From positions 82,285,742 through 82,349,741 of the forward strand of contig NC_133647.1 of NCBI RefSeq assembly GCF_009905375.1: a stretch of DNA of 64,000 bases, written 5' to 3'. The notes beneath the pieces were generated by a model, which did not search any database, was not told the DNA's origin, and worked only from the letters and a program-made list of their open reading frames with translations. Position 1 is the first letter of the stretch, and every line of letters starts with the position of its first letter. Both the position numbers and the translations under genes were made by a program. This document shows, piece by piece, positions 45,801 to 56,278 of this stretch. The DNA comes from Apium graveolens (lineage: Eukaryota; Streptophyta; Magnoliopsida; Apiales; Apiaceae).

Positions 45801-46603
45801 CTTTCATAAAGCTACTAGCCTTGGACAACATTGATCTGATCAAGATAACAGCTGCAAAGTTAGAATTCATGAAAAATCTAAAAAGCTTGATATTGCAGCA
45901 ATTGAGAAAGAGTTGGATGCAAAATGGAAGATACTTGATGAAAATATCAAGAAGAAGTTTGGTCCAATTGAGAAGCAAGACGAGGTCTTTTCTCACTTTT
46001 CTCAATTGAGACAAATTCCAACAAATGAAATGAGCCTAGGGAACATGGAAAGGGGTAAACCCTCAACAATCAAGTCTCCAAAGGCAGTGTGATTTTTCAA
46101 CCAAAAAGAAATTATCCAAAGAATTCAGACAAAAATCCACTGGACCTATCTTATGAAACCCCTAGGCCAGATGAAAGGAAGCTGCTTTCAAGGTCTATTT
46201 CCTTATCCAAAGATCTCAGAGACACGGTGTCAAAGAACAAAATTCATAAGATTTATAGGACTGGTAAACTAATCTGTATAGTGGTCGGGCATCCACAATT
46301 TGCAGAAGCTAAGAAAGAAGAAAAGGTGAGGCTCAAACAACAACAAAAATTAGCTGTTTTAGAAGCCAAGAACCTAGCCAAAAAGCCTGCAACCACAGAA
46401 GTTATATTGCCTATTGTGACAACTGGAAATCTAGATGAAGGAAAGAAAGAAGAACCAAAGCAAATAAAGAGAAAGTTCAAATACAAGATCCATGCAAAGA
46501 AGATTACATGCCATCCCAATCTACAACCACAAGCCAATCAATTATACCTACTGTGAAGGAGGCTGAGTTCAAGGTTGATCCTAACATCACCTTTCATGGT
46601 GAT
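42809..46603 (+). pseudogene. Copia-2 extra ORF, first part (cut by Copia-3)
   Basis: ATG at 42809 starts MAPVVKIMS, then a TAA where Copia-3 has Gln. Order of parts: a conserved N-terminal block of about 230 residues (LVNKKIPAPEDYHKMMDFIK, ESPTIYCEVVEEIWTT, RRLDLRKEWSFMCD, ENPTNKLACWVQERR); Ser/Thr/Pro-rich sequence with ATCCGTCGA motifs (44475-44575); VVVQSLLGLREGSEQSERL; an acidic DEDDDEEE stretch (about 45175); a coiled-coil-like region (45482-45660); a Lys-rich basic region (46260-46400). Stops or frameshifts fall at 43340, about 43830, 43920, 44842, 45440 and 46010. No signal peptide or envelope-type membrane segments. It continues at 61351. Confidence 0.8.
44475..44508 (+). repeat. Perfect 10-bp hairpin made of two ATCCGTCGA motifs inside the extra ORF
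   Basis: CATCCGTCGA (44475-44484), 14-nt loop, TCGACGGATG (44499-44508). Copia-3 has the same structure at 50768-50801 with an equal loop and a changed closing pair. Confidence 0.9.
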
Positions 46604-46813
46604 TGTTATTCCCAAACAATATAACAAGAATTACAGAAGGGGTGTTGGTTGTAATTCTGGATTATTTTTAACATTTAAAAAAAAATATTCTAACTTAATA
46701 TATATAACAGTGTTTGATTTGCAGTAATGCGGAATGGAAGAATAATGGAAATCAAAACACTAAGTAATAAAATACAAAGCTTTAAAACTTTCTGGTGGAT
46801 TTGAATGTATCCA

Positions 46814-46817
46814 CCAG

Positions 46818-46847
<30 letters not shown>
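46814..46847 (+). repeat. AT microsatellite in Copia-3 3' LTR
   Basis: A run of AT/TA of about 33 bp; the other full LTR end has a longer run at 58950-58983. Confidence 0.85.
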
Positions 46848-46849
<2 letters not shown>

Positions 46850-46995
46850 TTGAGACTCTGTGATGCTTTAAATAGAACACAGCTGCTTACAAGTAAACAA
46901 ACAAACTTACATAGAAATTCTTAACAAAATACAGCCTTATCTATTTCTCTGGAAAATAAGCTTACTCGGTTACTTGTTCTACTTGCTACTCTTGG

Positions 46996-47003
46996 TTTAT
47001 ATA
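46996..47003 (-). promoter_or_regulatory. TATA box of Copia-3 3' LTR
   Basis: Minus strand TATATAAA in GGTGATATATAAACCAAG, as in Copia-2. From here minus-strand transcription would run antisense into the Copia-2 extra ORF. Confidence 0.6.
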
Positions 47004-47233
47004 TCACCAAGTTACATGATAATAAGACAAGACAATAAAACAAAATAAATCTAGTCTAATATCATATTGCTACATTACTCTATCCAGCATCTTTGAATAT
47101 CTTCACATTTGCATGGAAATGGTAAAGCTTCTTTGTTCTTAAAATCCTGCTTGACAGGCTGCCACAATCCTTTTGCAAACACCCAACGCATGTGACTGTG
47201 TTGTCACTATCAACAACTATTTTGTATATGGTC

Positions 47234-47310
47234 ATCCGTCGGGATTATGTTGAACATCCGTCGGGAATTTGTTGATCATCCGTCGGGAGCCTTGTAGATC
47301 ATCCATCGGG
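47234..47310 (+). repeat. Four CATCCGTCGGGA units in Copia-3 LTR
   Basis: CATCCGTCGGGAT, CATCCGTCGGGAA, CATCCGTCGGGAG and CATCCATCGGGAG recur every 20-25 bp. This is the Copia-3 form of the Copia-2 LTR minisatellite. The array is deleted from the LTR copy at 58738-59392. Confidence 0.88.
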
Positions 47311-47658
47311 AGTCTATCTGTCACTTGACTCCATTTCACTTATACAGAATTACGAGGCATCTCATATTTACAATTTAACCAACCTATTCTGTATATCAAT
47401 CTAGTAGACAACATGACTTAGAGAATCCTACAGAATCTACTAGACTAAAACATTTTTGTTTGCAGAAAAGTGCTACAATACTTATTGTTACATAAGCTAC
47501 ACTCTCGATGAATGTTCAGTTATCATCTGTTAGGACTATAAAGATCATCCATCGGGACTATAATAAAACATCTGTCGAGAGCTACAAATTCACTAAGTTA
47601 AATCTACTAAGGTGTTTTGTTTAACTTATCATCAAGTTCACAACATATTCCTAACAAT

Positions 47659-47680
47659 CTCCCCCAATTTATGTCTACTG
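47659..47680 (-). promoter_or_regulatory. Polypurine tract of Copia-3
   Basis: On minus AAATTGGGGGAGAT abuts the LTR start TGTTAGGAATATG, equivalent to AAATTGGGGAAGAT before the Copia-2 3' LTR. It recurs at 59393 and 60375 in the tandem units. Confidence 0.85.
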
Positions 47681-47861
47681 GAATTGTTGCCATAAATTAA
47701 GAGAGACTTGATGATAACAAAACACCCTAAATGTACAGATTGAAATGATAGTAGATGAAACTAGTAAGTGCTACAATTTTATTGAAAATTGAACAAATTA
47801 AAGTGTACAGGATTTCTCATAATCATTATCAACGTGCTCCTCTAATCTGAGCAGATGAGTC

Positions 47862-50800
47862 CTATTTCCTTGATTGTCTGGATTTCTTCCCAAGATTCCT
47901 GTTGTTTTCTTCTATTTGATTTTGGAGTTGTCTTTGGAATTCAAGTTCTTCAGCATCTGATAGATCCGGCATTTCTTGCATTTCTAATAGAGTCTCATTG
48001 CTAGAGATACTCAGTTGGTCATCCAGTCGGAAGAATCTTCTAACACCCTTGTCATCCATGAATTCCATCAGCCAATTAGGCCTCAAATGCACTCTATTTC
48101 TTGTGAAGGGAATTGATAGAGTCTTTGGGAGTGCATCCTTGGCTTTATTACTTCTTAGATCTTCTATCTTCTTTAGGACCAATTTCCTTGCAGTTACATT
48201 TAATCCAAAGTTTTTTGAAGGATGAGAAGACCTTTATCAATATAGAGCAGCTTTCTTGAAGAATCCTGTGAAGAGGCCATGTGATTTCTTTCCCTCCCTT
48301 GTACTTGAACACCAGTCTTTCAGGAAGATTTATGTGAGCATCAATTGCTCTCACTTCTTCTAGTTCATCCATGTAGAGATTAATCTCTGAAAATTCTTTG
48401 ATATCGCAGATGTATAGAAGATCTCCCTTGTTGACAGTTGGTTGAGCTTTGGTTAGGGCTTTGGTTCTGAAACTCACAGGCTTGACCTTCTTGATTGCTC
48501 TAGACTTTGTTTTCTTTGGCTTGTTGAAGATAGGTAAATTGAGTTCAGGAATTGGCAAACTTTTCCAGTCTGTTGGCTCATCCTTGGGAATTATAGGCTC
48601 ACCATGAAAGTTCTTTGTTGGATCCACCTTGAATTCCTCATGCACCACTGAGGGTCTGGATGTTTTAGTTGTAGAAGTAGACTGGTTGGGAATGTAATCT
48701 TCCAATTCCTCATCACTGAAGTCCAATTTTCTCTTGATTCTTTGCTTGCATCTTGGTTTCTTTGTCTGTTGAGGTTCATTGAGCATTTTCTGATCTTGAG
48801 CTTCAGTAATCACAGGTGGTTTCTCAGAAATCTCAGTTGTTGTTTTCACGACTTGAAGTTTGGCCAAGACAGCAGCTTGCTTCCTCTTTTGTTTGAGCTT
48901 TTTAGCATCTAAAGCAGCCTGCTTCTTTTCTTGCTTGATTCTTTTTTTTCTTCCTTCTTGGCTTCTGCAAACTGAGGGTGTCCAGCAACCACACATATTT
49001 ATTTACCATTTCTGTAGATCTTGGCAATTTTTCTTTTGAGCAATGAATCAGTTGGATCTTTGAAGAATGAAATGGACCTTTCCAACAGCTTCTTTTCATC
49101 TAGCCTTGGAGTCTCAAACATAAGATCCACATGATTTTTGTCTGATGACTTTGGATAGTTCTTCTTACGCTTCAAAACCAGATTAGCCTTTGGAGACTTT
49201 ATGCATGAAGGTTGGCCCTTTTCTAAGCTACCTAGACTCATTTCATTCACAGAGATTTGTTTGACTTGAGAGTGATGATAAAAAGTCTTATCTAGTTCTC
49301 AATTTGCCCAAATTTCCTTGTAATTTCTTCATCTATTTTCTTCCACTTATCATCCAATTCCTTCTCAACAGCTACAACATCAAGCTTCTTGATATTTGAC
49401 TTTGAATCCAGCTTAGCAGATGCTATTTGGATCAGATCAATGTTGTCCAATACTGGTGGCTTTGGTAAAGTAATTTCTGGAAGAACCATTACTTGACTGA
49501 TTTGAATGTGAAGCAAACCCCCCCACTCACTGATTGGCTATCCTTGACTAACTGGGACAAGTGAGTCTTTCTCCACTTTTTGTTAGCATCAAGTTGAGTG
49601 GAGGTTGAGGTTTGTGCAACCATCAGCTTTTGAAGCAGCTGAGTTTGCTGGGCCTGATGTAAATGAAAGGTAGTGAGAGAGGCTTCTACTGCTTTCAGTC
49701 TTGTATCCATGGAATCCACTTTGGTTACAAGATTAGAATTCTTCCTTAATTTTCTGTTGATGTGAAGCATTGTTGTATTTGGAAATTTAGCATCCAATCT
49801 TTCAGAGACATCCTTCTTGACTTGGTCAATCTCAGTTTTGATTGAAGTGACATCCAGATTGTGTTGAAGAGATTTTATTTAATGTAGTTATAGAGAGTGG
49901 AGGTGTGCCTGTAGAAGCTCCTTGGTGCTAGCATTAGTGGTGGCTTGAAGAGCAGTCTGTGTCTATTGAATTATATGAAAAAGAGTGGACTTGAAATGAT
50001 GTTGATCACAATCTTTGGAAAATTCCCAAGATGGCATGCTAGATTTGGAGCTAGGGCCTTCTTCTCCCCCTATGTCCATTGGTTCTTCTTCATCATCATC
50101 TTTATCTCCAAAGAACTCTTCAGAACAACCAGTTCCATAATCAACATCATCACCAGCTGTAGATGGCATGGCTGTGATGGCATCCTTTGCTCTTTGCATT
50201 GAATCAGTTGTATGCACCAAGTTTAGCATCCTTTCTGTAGCCACATTGTCTTGTTCAGCTAGAACTTGGTATGCTGACACGGGGTGAGTAAATGCCTCAG
50301 CTTCAAAAGAAACAGAATCTAAAACAACTTGATATTCTTGCTGAATTAGCTGTCTCTTGTCAGCCTCATTAATATCCATTAACTCACTTACAATGGGCTC
50401 TTCCCATTCAGTTGTACCTACTTTTCTCTCATTTTCGCTCTGTTCTGCATCAATGGCTCCCCTTGGCTCACCACCCTCACACCCTCACCTTCACCTACTA
50501 AGGTGGAACTCCTCTCACTCTCTTTTGCCATGCTGGAAGAAACAGCCTGCATGATTTCTCTCTTTTCCTCTCCTTTTGCCTGAGAGCAACTCAGTCTCTC
50601 ACTGAATTCACTCCCTTCCCTCAGTCCTAAGAGTGATTGTACAACTACTAACTCATCTACACTTGTAACAATTGTTGAAATTTTAGTGTATGTAGTGAGT
50701 ACCGACGGATGAGGAACATTCATCGGGGTAGTAGTTAGGATAGCCGAAGGATAACTGCTTTTAGGCACATCCGTCGGGATACAATCACTAACCGACAGAT

Positions 50801-52409
50801 GGATAATATCCACCGGAATAGAAGAAATGATAGAGTTTGGAGTGGAAACTATTGTAGACTCTATGCATATTGATGATAATTTGGGCACAGATGTCTCAAC
50901 AGTTCCTGAAAGAATTGGCAAGTGAGCAAACAAATCATCTAAAAGATGATGCTCACTTGCGCTAGATTTTGGCTTTTCCAATAGAGTTAAAGAAGGAGAA
51001 TCAGGGATTATGTGTTGATCATATCCATATCCATAGAATTTGTTGGAGAGTATGGTATTTGTGGTGCTTCTATGACTAAAGATTTTGGCTGTGACTCCAC
51101 ATTTATTGGAGCCACATCAAACTGAATTTGAGATGGTGCAGTGACTAGGTCTTTAGCTGCAGTTTGCACTGTGTGTGTTTCCTGTGCATCCCCAATGGTT
51201 TTAGATTTCTTCTTTCTGGCATAAGTTTGGGGTGAGCTTGTGTCCCTTACCCTTTGGGCCTGTGCTCCTGGTTGGGAGCTTGTTTCAATAGTAACATCCT
51301 TTTGGGAGGATGAAACTAGAGTTGTGTTTATTTCCTTATTAATCACCACAGTTTATTGGGAAACTGTGGTGTGGCTAGGCTTGGGTACACTCATCTCTCC
51401 ATCCTTATTCTTGGGGTTTCTTTGATGTTCACCCTGTCCCTCACCTATCTTACCACCCTTCACACCCCCTTCTTTGGTTTTGGTAGATTTTGTAACTGAT
51501 TTCTTTTGAGAGAAACCAGAGGGGGTTTTCTTTGTTTTCGATTTGGAATTTTTTTTTTTGGTGGCTTGGGTAGACATCTGTTGGGTCATTGACACAGATG
51601 CCACAGCCACACTCAAAGGGAAAGAAATTTGGGAGGTAGAAATAGTAGAGACAGTGGTGCTTACCTCACTTACCTGAGGGCCCTCAATGATTGGAAAATA
51701 AAAAAGGGGCACCTCATTGTGATGACTTGCTCTGTTAAGATCTGCAATCACTCTCATTTCTTGAACCCAACAATCCAGTTTATTGGTTGGGTTCTCAATA
51801 ACAATATCCTCAATAAAATGGTTAGCAAGAATTATAAAAAATCTAACATAGTAGACATTTTTAGCTCTCTTTTTAATTTCCCCTAACTTGTAACCTAACT
51901 CAAATATGATCATATCACTGAAATTATAGAACTTATCAGTAACTAGCATATAAAGCATGTTAAGCATTGCAGTGTTGACAGAATCAAAGTTACTTATCTT
52001 ACCAGAAAACACCTTGGTAACTACATCACACAAATAACTCCACTCTTTTCTAAGACCTAGCCTTCTAATCTCACTTAACATCTGTGTGTGGTTCAGTAGT
52101 AGTGTTCTCAGGAATCTTAAAGCATGCTTGAATTATATCACTGTTAATGCAGAATTGCTTACCTTTAAGAGTAATAGTTATGGTTTTGTCAGTAGACTGG
52201 TATACAGTAGTTGTCCATATCTCCTCAACAACATCACAGTAGATTGTGGGTGATTCCAGTATGGCATAACTGAGTTTGCATCCCTTCACAGAGTCCATCA
52301 TTTTGTGAAAGTCTTCAGATGCAGGAATTTCTTTGTTCACAAGAGTAGCGAAGTTATTCTTCTCACAGATGAATCCTGACTGAGACATGATTTTGACTAC
52401 TGGTGCCAT
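47862..52409 (-). pseudogene. Copia-3 extra ORF, about 1,500 codons, unknown function
   Basis: ATG at 52409 (MAPVVKIMSQSGF) to the stop at 47862. Parts in order: the conserved N-terminal block (ESPTIYCDVVEEIWTTTVYQ, RRLGLRKEWSYLCDVVTK, NMLYMLVTDKFYNFSDM, NPTNKLDCWVQEMRVIADLN); a Lys/Ser-rich segment; Ser/Thr/Pro-rich low complexity with motifs at 50701-50815; SVDELVVVQSLLGLREGSE; acidic DKDDDEEE; a coiled-coil-like region (49797-49660); a Lys/Gln-rich basic stretch (48960-48870); and a conserved C-terminal module (DIKEFSEINLYMDELEEVR, GGKEITWPLHRILQES, FTRNRVHLRPNWLMEFMDD, EEFQ-rich end with KSRQSRK). Frame breaks near 52080, 51005, 50420, 49960, 49500, 49270, 49000 and 48190. The N-terminal block resembles domains annotated in plants as putative transposon protein; function unknown. 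Confidence 0.8.
50768..50801 (-). repeat. Motif hairpin in Copia-3 extra ORF, counterpart of 44475-44508
   Basis: On minus CATCTGTCGG, 14-nt loop, CCGACGGATG. Compared with Copia-2 the closing A-T pair has become G-C, and one C-G pair has become U-G, so pairing is kept in RNA. Confidence 0.85.
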
Positions 52410-52937
52410 TATTAAAGTGAGGAAATTTGCAATGAGAAAGAGGATTTTGCTCAAAGCAAAAAGATAGCAGTTAGTTGTAATAGAGAATGATAAAAGTTAA
52501 AATAAACTTGAAGTTAGGCTTTCATGTATTCTAAGATTAAAAAGGAATAAAAATTAAAGTTAAAAATTAAAGACCCAATCAAAATTACCCAAAATAGCCT
52601 TTTAAAAATAAAATAAACTGTCAAAATTCTGTCAATTATCAGTCGTGATATACTTACAGACTGTAAGTATATCTGATGGATAATTTCCAATACTTTTAAC
52701 GGCTAAGATGTAGACAATTCAATGGATGAGAATAAAGCAATTATCCGTGGGGTATAAAATAATCCAGAATGGTAATTGATTTTTACCAAGCTATTCTATT
52801 TCGATGGATGATCAAATTCGATAGATAATGAGCATCCGTCAAGATGTAAATTTTGATTTAACCAAAAGTTCATCTAAAACATAAAAATCAATTAAGTTTC
52901 TGGATGCATCACAACTTGCAAAATTATCAGAAATAAT
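52410..52937 (-). other. Spacer between pol and extra ORF in Copia-3
   Basis: AT-rich, no gene. It holds weak ATCCGTC-type motifs (about 52735-52850), including an adjacent inverted pair TCGATGGATGA...GCATCCGTCAAG. There is no TATAAA word at the site used for the promoter guess in Copia-2. Confidence 0.5.
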
Positions 52938-53510
52938 TTAAGAATAATTCAGCATACCTAACTCACTTACCAACCTAGTAAAGGTAGATTCGTCAAGTTG
53001 CTTGGTAAAGATATCTGCAAGCTGCTTTTCACTTGGAACAAAATGAAGTTCCACAGTACCATTCATCACATGCTCCCTAATGAAGTGGTACTTGATGTCT
53101 ATGTGCTTTGTTCTTGAGTGCTGTACTGGATTTTCAGTGATGGCAATTGCACTTGTGTTATCACAGAAAATATGAATTCTGTCCACTTGTAGACAATAGT
53201 CCAACAGTTGGTTTTTAATCCATAAAATATGTGCACAACAACTACCAGCAGCAATATATTCAGCTTCAGCTGTAGAAGTAGAAACTGAATTTTGCTTTTT
53301 ACAAAACCAGGATACAAGCTTCTTTCCTAGCAATTAACAGGTTCCTGTTGTACTTTTTCCATCTATTTTATGACCTACATAATCTGCATCTGAATAACCA
53401 GTTAGATCAAAACCAGAATCGCTAGGGTACCAAATTCCAAGTTTTGGTGTTCTCTTGAGTTATCTGAATATTCTCTTAATAGCTACTAAGTGAGATTCTC
53501 TAGGATCAGC
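52938..53510 (-). pseudogene. Copia-3 RNase H
   Basis: Minus-strand frame ending LADIFTKQLDE...LGMLNYS at 52938-52940. SDADYVGH (about 53385), AEAEYIA and CDNTS supply the acidic residues. A TAA at 53334-53336 (after STTGTC) and a stop at 53462-ish (LXR in FRxLK) break the domain; otherwise it is very close to the Copia-2 copy. Confidence 0.87.
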
Positions 53511-54500
53511 CTAAAATCTAGCACAAAGACAAGTAACAAACATTATATCTAGCCTACTAGCTGTTAAGTACAGAAGTGAGCCAACCATGCCTCTATAGCT
53601 TGAAATATCCACAGACTTTTCAGTAGTGTTTAATTCAAGTTTAGTTGTAGTGGCCATGGGAGTTTTTGCAGATGTGAAATCCATTAGATCAAAGTTCTTT
53701 AAAAGATCATAAATATATTTGGTTTGACTAAGGAATATTCCATCACTAACTTGCTTAACTTGTAAACCAAGAAAGTAAGTTAGTTCTCCCATCATGCTCA
53801 TTTCATACTTACTTTGCATCAAGTTGGCAAACTTTTTGCAAAAATTTTAATCTGTAGAGCCAAATATAATATCATCTACATAAATTTGAACAAGTATACT
53901 AGAGCCATTAACATTTCTAAAGAATAAAGTTTTGTCAACAGTACCTCTTATGAAGTGATTTTCTAAGAAAATCTTTGACAAGGTATCATACCAGACTCTA
54001 GGTGTTTGCTTCAATCCATAAAGTGCTTTCAAAAGATAGTAGACATATTCTGGAAAATTTGGGTCTTCAAAACCAGGAGGCTGACTGACATAGACTTCCT
54101 CCTCCAAAATCTCCATTCAAAAAGGCACTTTTGACATCCATTTGATAGACTTTGAAATTGGCATGGGCTGCATAGGCTAAGATAATTCTAATGGCTTCAA
54201 GTCTTGCAACAGGAGCAAAAGTTTCATCAAAATTTATTCCTTCTTGTTAACAATACCCTTAGCAACCAATCTAGCTTTATTTCTGACAACTATGCCATTT
54301 GCATCCATCTTGTTTCTGAATACCCACTTTGTGTCAATTGAATTCTTTCCTTTAGGCTTGGGTACCAGCTTCCATACCTTGTTCCTTTCAAATTGGTGTA
54401 GCTCTTCCTGCATAGCTAAAACCCAATCAGGATCCAACGGTGCTTCTTCTACCTTCGTTGGTTCTTCCTTAGAAAGAAAGCTGTTATACATACATTCTTC
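53511..54500 (-). pseudogene. Copia-3 reverse transcriptase
   Basis: It starts in DPDWVLAMQEELHQFERNKVW (54491-54234 frame), which retains the WVFRNKMDANGI segment lost from Copia-2 and ends with a stop after NKKE. A one-base T insertion near 54111 (GATTTTGGAGG against GATTTGGAGG in Copia-2) shifts the frame at LNGD. The 54116-53847 frame contains [18 protein letters not shown] and the catalytic IYVDDIIF (53882-53871), then a TAA, then MGELTYFLGLQVKQV. Non-functional, but catalytic residues are present. Confidence 0.88.
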
Positions 54501-54698
54501 TTGAGTTGCTTTCCTTGTTTGAACTCTAGAAGATGCATCACCAATAATGAGCTCAAAAGGGTGATCTCTAGTCCATTTTCTCTGTTATGGTAGATTAGCT
54601 CTAGATGAAGAGGCCTCATTTTTGTATTGTTGTGTGACTGAGTTTTGATTATAAGAAGCTCCCCCTGAGTTTATGGATCTTTGACTTAAAGATGGGGT

Positions 54699-55685
54699 TC
54701 ATTCTGTAAGTGATCTGTTTTGACTCTCAGCTTCTCTCATTGTTCCGATGGATGATGCACTTTGTATCTCGACGGATGAAGCTAATAATCTACTGACGGA
54801 TGAGGTAAATTGTCTACCGACGGATGAAGCATTATGTAAATCGACGGATGTTGAATTATGTGCTTCATTAGTTGTAGATTTTTCTGCATTATCCTTAGCC
54901 ACTATTTCTTGATCACTTTCATCATCACTATCATCACTAATCATCTCAACATTATCGAATTTGAGGCTTTCATGGAAATCTCCATCTTGCAGTCCTTCAA
55001 TCTTTTTATCATCAAACAGAACATGTACAGATTCCATAACAATGTTGTTTCTTAGATTGTAGACTCTATATGCTTTTCCCACAACATATCCAACAAAAAT
55101 TCCTTTATCTGCTTTGGCATCAAACTTTCCATGTTGATCAGTTTGATTCCTTAAGATATAGCATTTGCAGCCAAAGACATGTAGAAAGTTCAATGTTGGC
55201 TTCCTATTATTGAATAATTGGTAGGGAGTCATGCACTTTGCTTGATTGATCAAAGAAATATTCTCAGTGTAGCATGCAGTATTCAGAGCTTTAGCCCAAA
55301 AATATGTTGGTAACTTTAATTCTTCTAGCATTGTTCTTGCAGCTTCAATAAGGGATCTATTTTTTCGTTCCACCACTCCATTTTGTTGTGGAGTTCTAGC
55401 TGCAGAAAACTCATGCATAATCCCATTCTCTTCACAAAATGATCTTATCACAGAATTCTTGAACTCAGTTCCATTGTCACTCCTGATTCTGCTTATTTTG
55501 AAGTCAGGATGATTGTTGACTTGCCTTATGTTATTGATGATGATTTCACTAGCTTCATCTTTGGATTTCAGAAAATATGTCCAAGAGAACTTTGAGAAAT
55601 CGTGTACAATTACTACGCAAAATCTTTTCCTTGAGATAGACAATACATTGAATGGTCCAAACAAATCCATGTGCAATAATTGCAA
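54699..55685 (-). pseudogene. Copia-3 integrase: open 328-codon frame with complete DDE triad
   Basis: The longest clean frame in the window. MDLFGP gives the first Asp (55667-55665), RSDNGTEF the second (55478-55476) and NGVVERKN the Glu (55370-55368). The second Asp and Glu are 36 codons apart, the D-35-E spacing of integrases. The C-terminal blocks TPYQLFNNRKPTLNFLHVFG and DKGIFVGYVVGKAYRVYN follow, then the acidic and Ser-rich linker with ATCCGTCGA motifs. No stop interrupts it, but the frame is only part of a broken polyprotein. His replaces the usual Asp in VHDFSKFSW. Confidence 0.9.
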
Positions 55686-55689
55686 AGGT

Positions 55690-56258
55690 TCTTCAATTGT
55701 TGAATCAAGCTTTTATCTGAATGATGCTCTAATCTGCTTTCCTTTCTGGTAGGCATCACACAATCCATCCTTAGGCATCACCAATTCTTTCTTGACTAAC
55801 TCACTCATGGTCTTGAAGTTTAGATGGGACAGCTTCTTGTACCATAGCCAACTTTCATCTTGACTTGCTTTACTGAGAAAACAAGTTACTGATTCTGCAT
55901 TTGATGAGTTAAAATCATCTAGGTACACATTTCCTTTTCTCACTTCAGTGAGAACCACTTTGTTGCTCTTCTTGTTGGTCACAACACAGGCTTCAGAATT
56001 GAAAGTGACTGAGTTGCCATTATCACAAAGTTGGCGAATACTCAACAAATTATGCTTGAATCCAGCCACTAGGGCAACATCTTCAATGATGACATTATCA
56101 TTTGAAATCAAGCCATATCCCACAGTATAACCCTTGCTGTCATCTCTAAAAGTGATACTTGGGCCAACTCTTTCCTTGAACCCAGTGAGTAGGGTAGAAT
56201 CTCTAGTCATATGCCTTGAGTACCCACTATCCAACTACCAAAGATTCTTTCTGTGTCC
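55690..56258 (-). pseudogene. Copia-3 protease and pre-integrase region
   Basis: The pol frame opens right after TAG (56261-56259). A TAG replaces the Tyr before LDSG; the active-site phrase reads LDSGYSRHMTRD, with Tyr for the usual Cys. The remainder is open (VGPSITFRDDSKGYTVGYG, ALVAGFKHNLLSIRQLCDNG, NKKSNKVVLTEVRKGNVYL, KKLSHLNFKTMSELV) to a stop after IRASFR near 55713, ahead of integrase. Confidence 0.85.
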
Positions 56259-56278
56259 CTACACACATCAAAATCAAA

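Larger units (their letters stand above)
46604..47658 (-). mobile_element. 3' LTR of Copia-3 (full length)
   Basis: 1,055 bp. On plus it starts TGTTATTCCC and ends CCTAACA. It has an AT run (46814-46847), a TATA box on minus (47003-46996), four CATCCGTCGGGA units at 47234-47310, and an inverted pair CTCTCGA...TCGAGAG at 47503-47582. Confidence 0.93.

Noticed and set aside
42809..46603. Extra ORF as a retroviral-type envelope gene
   Set aside because: No signal peptide, furin-like site or C-terminal membrane anchor is visible; the protein is highly charged and low-complexity.
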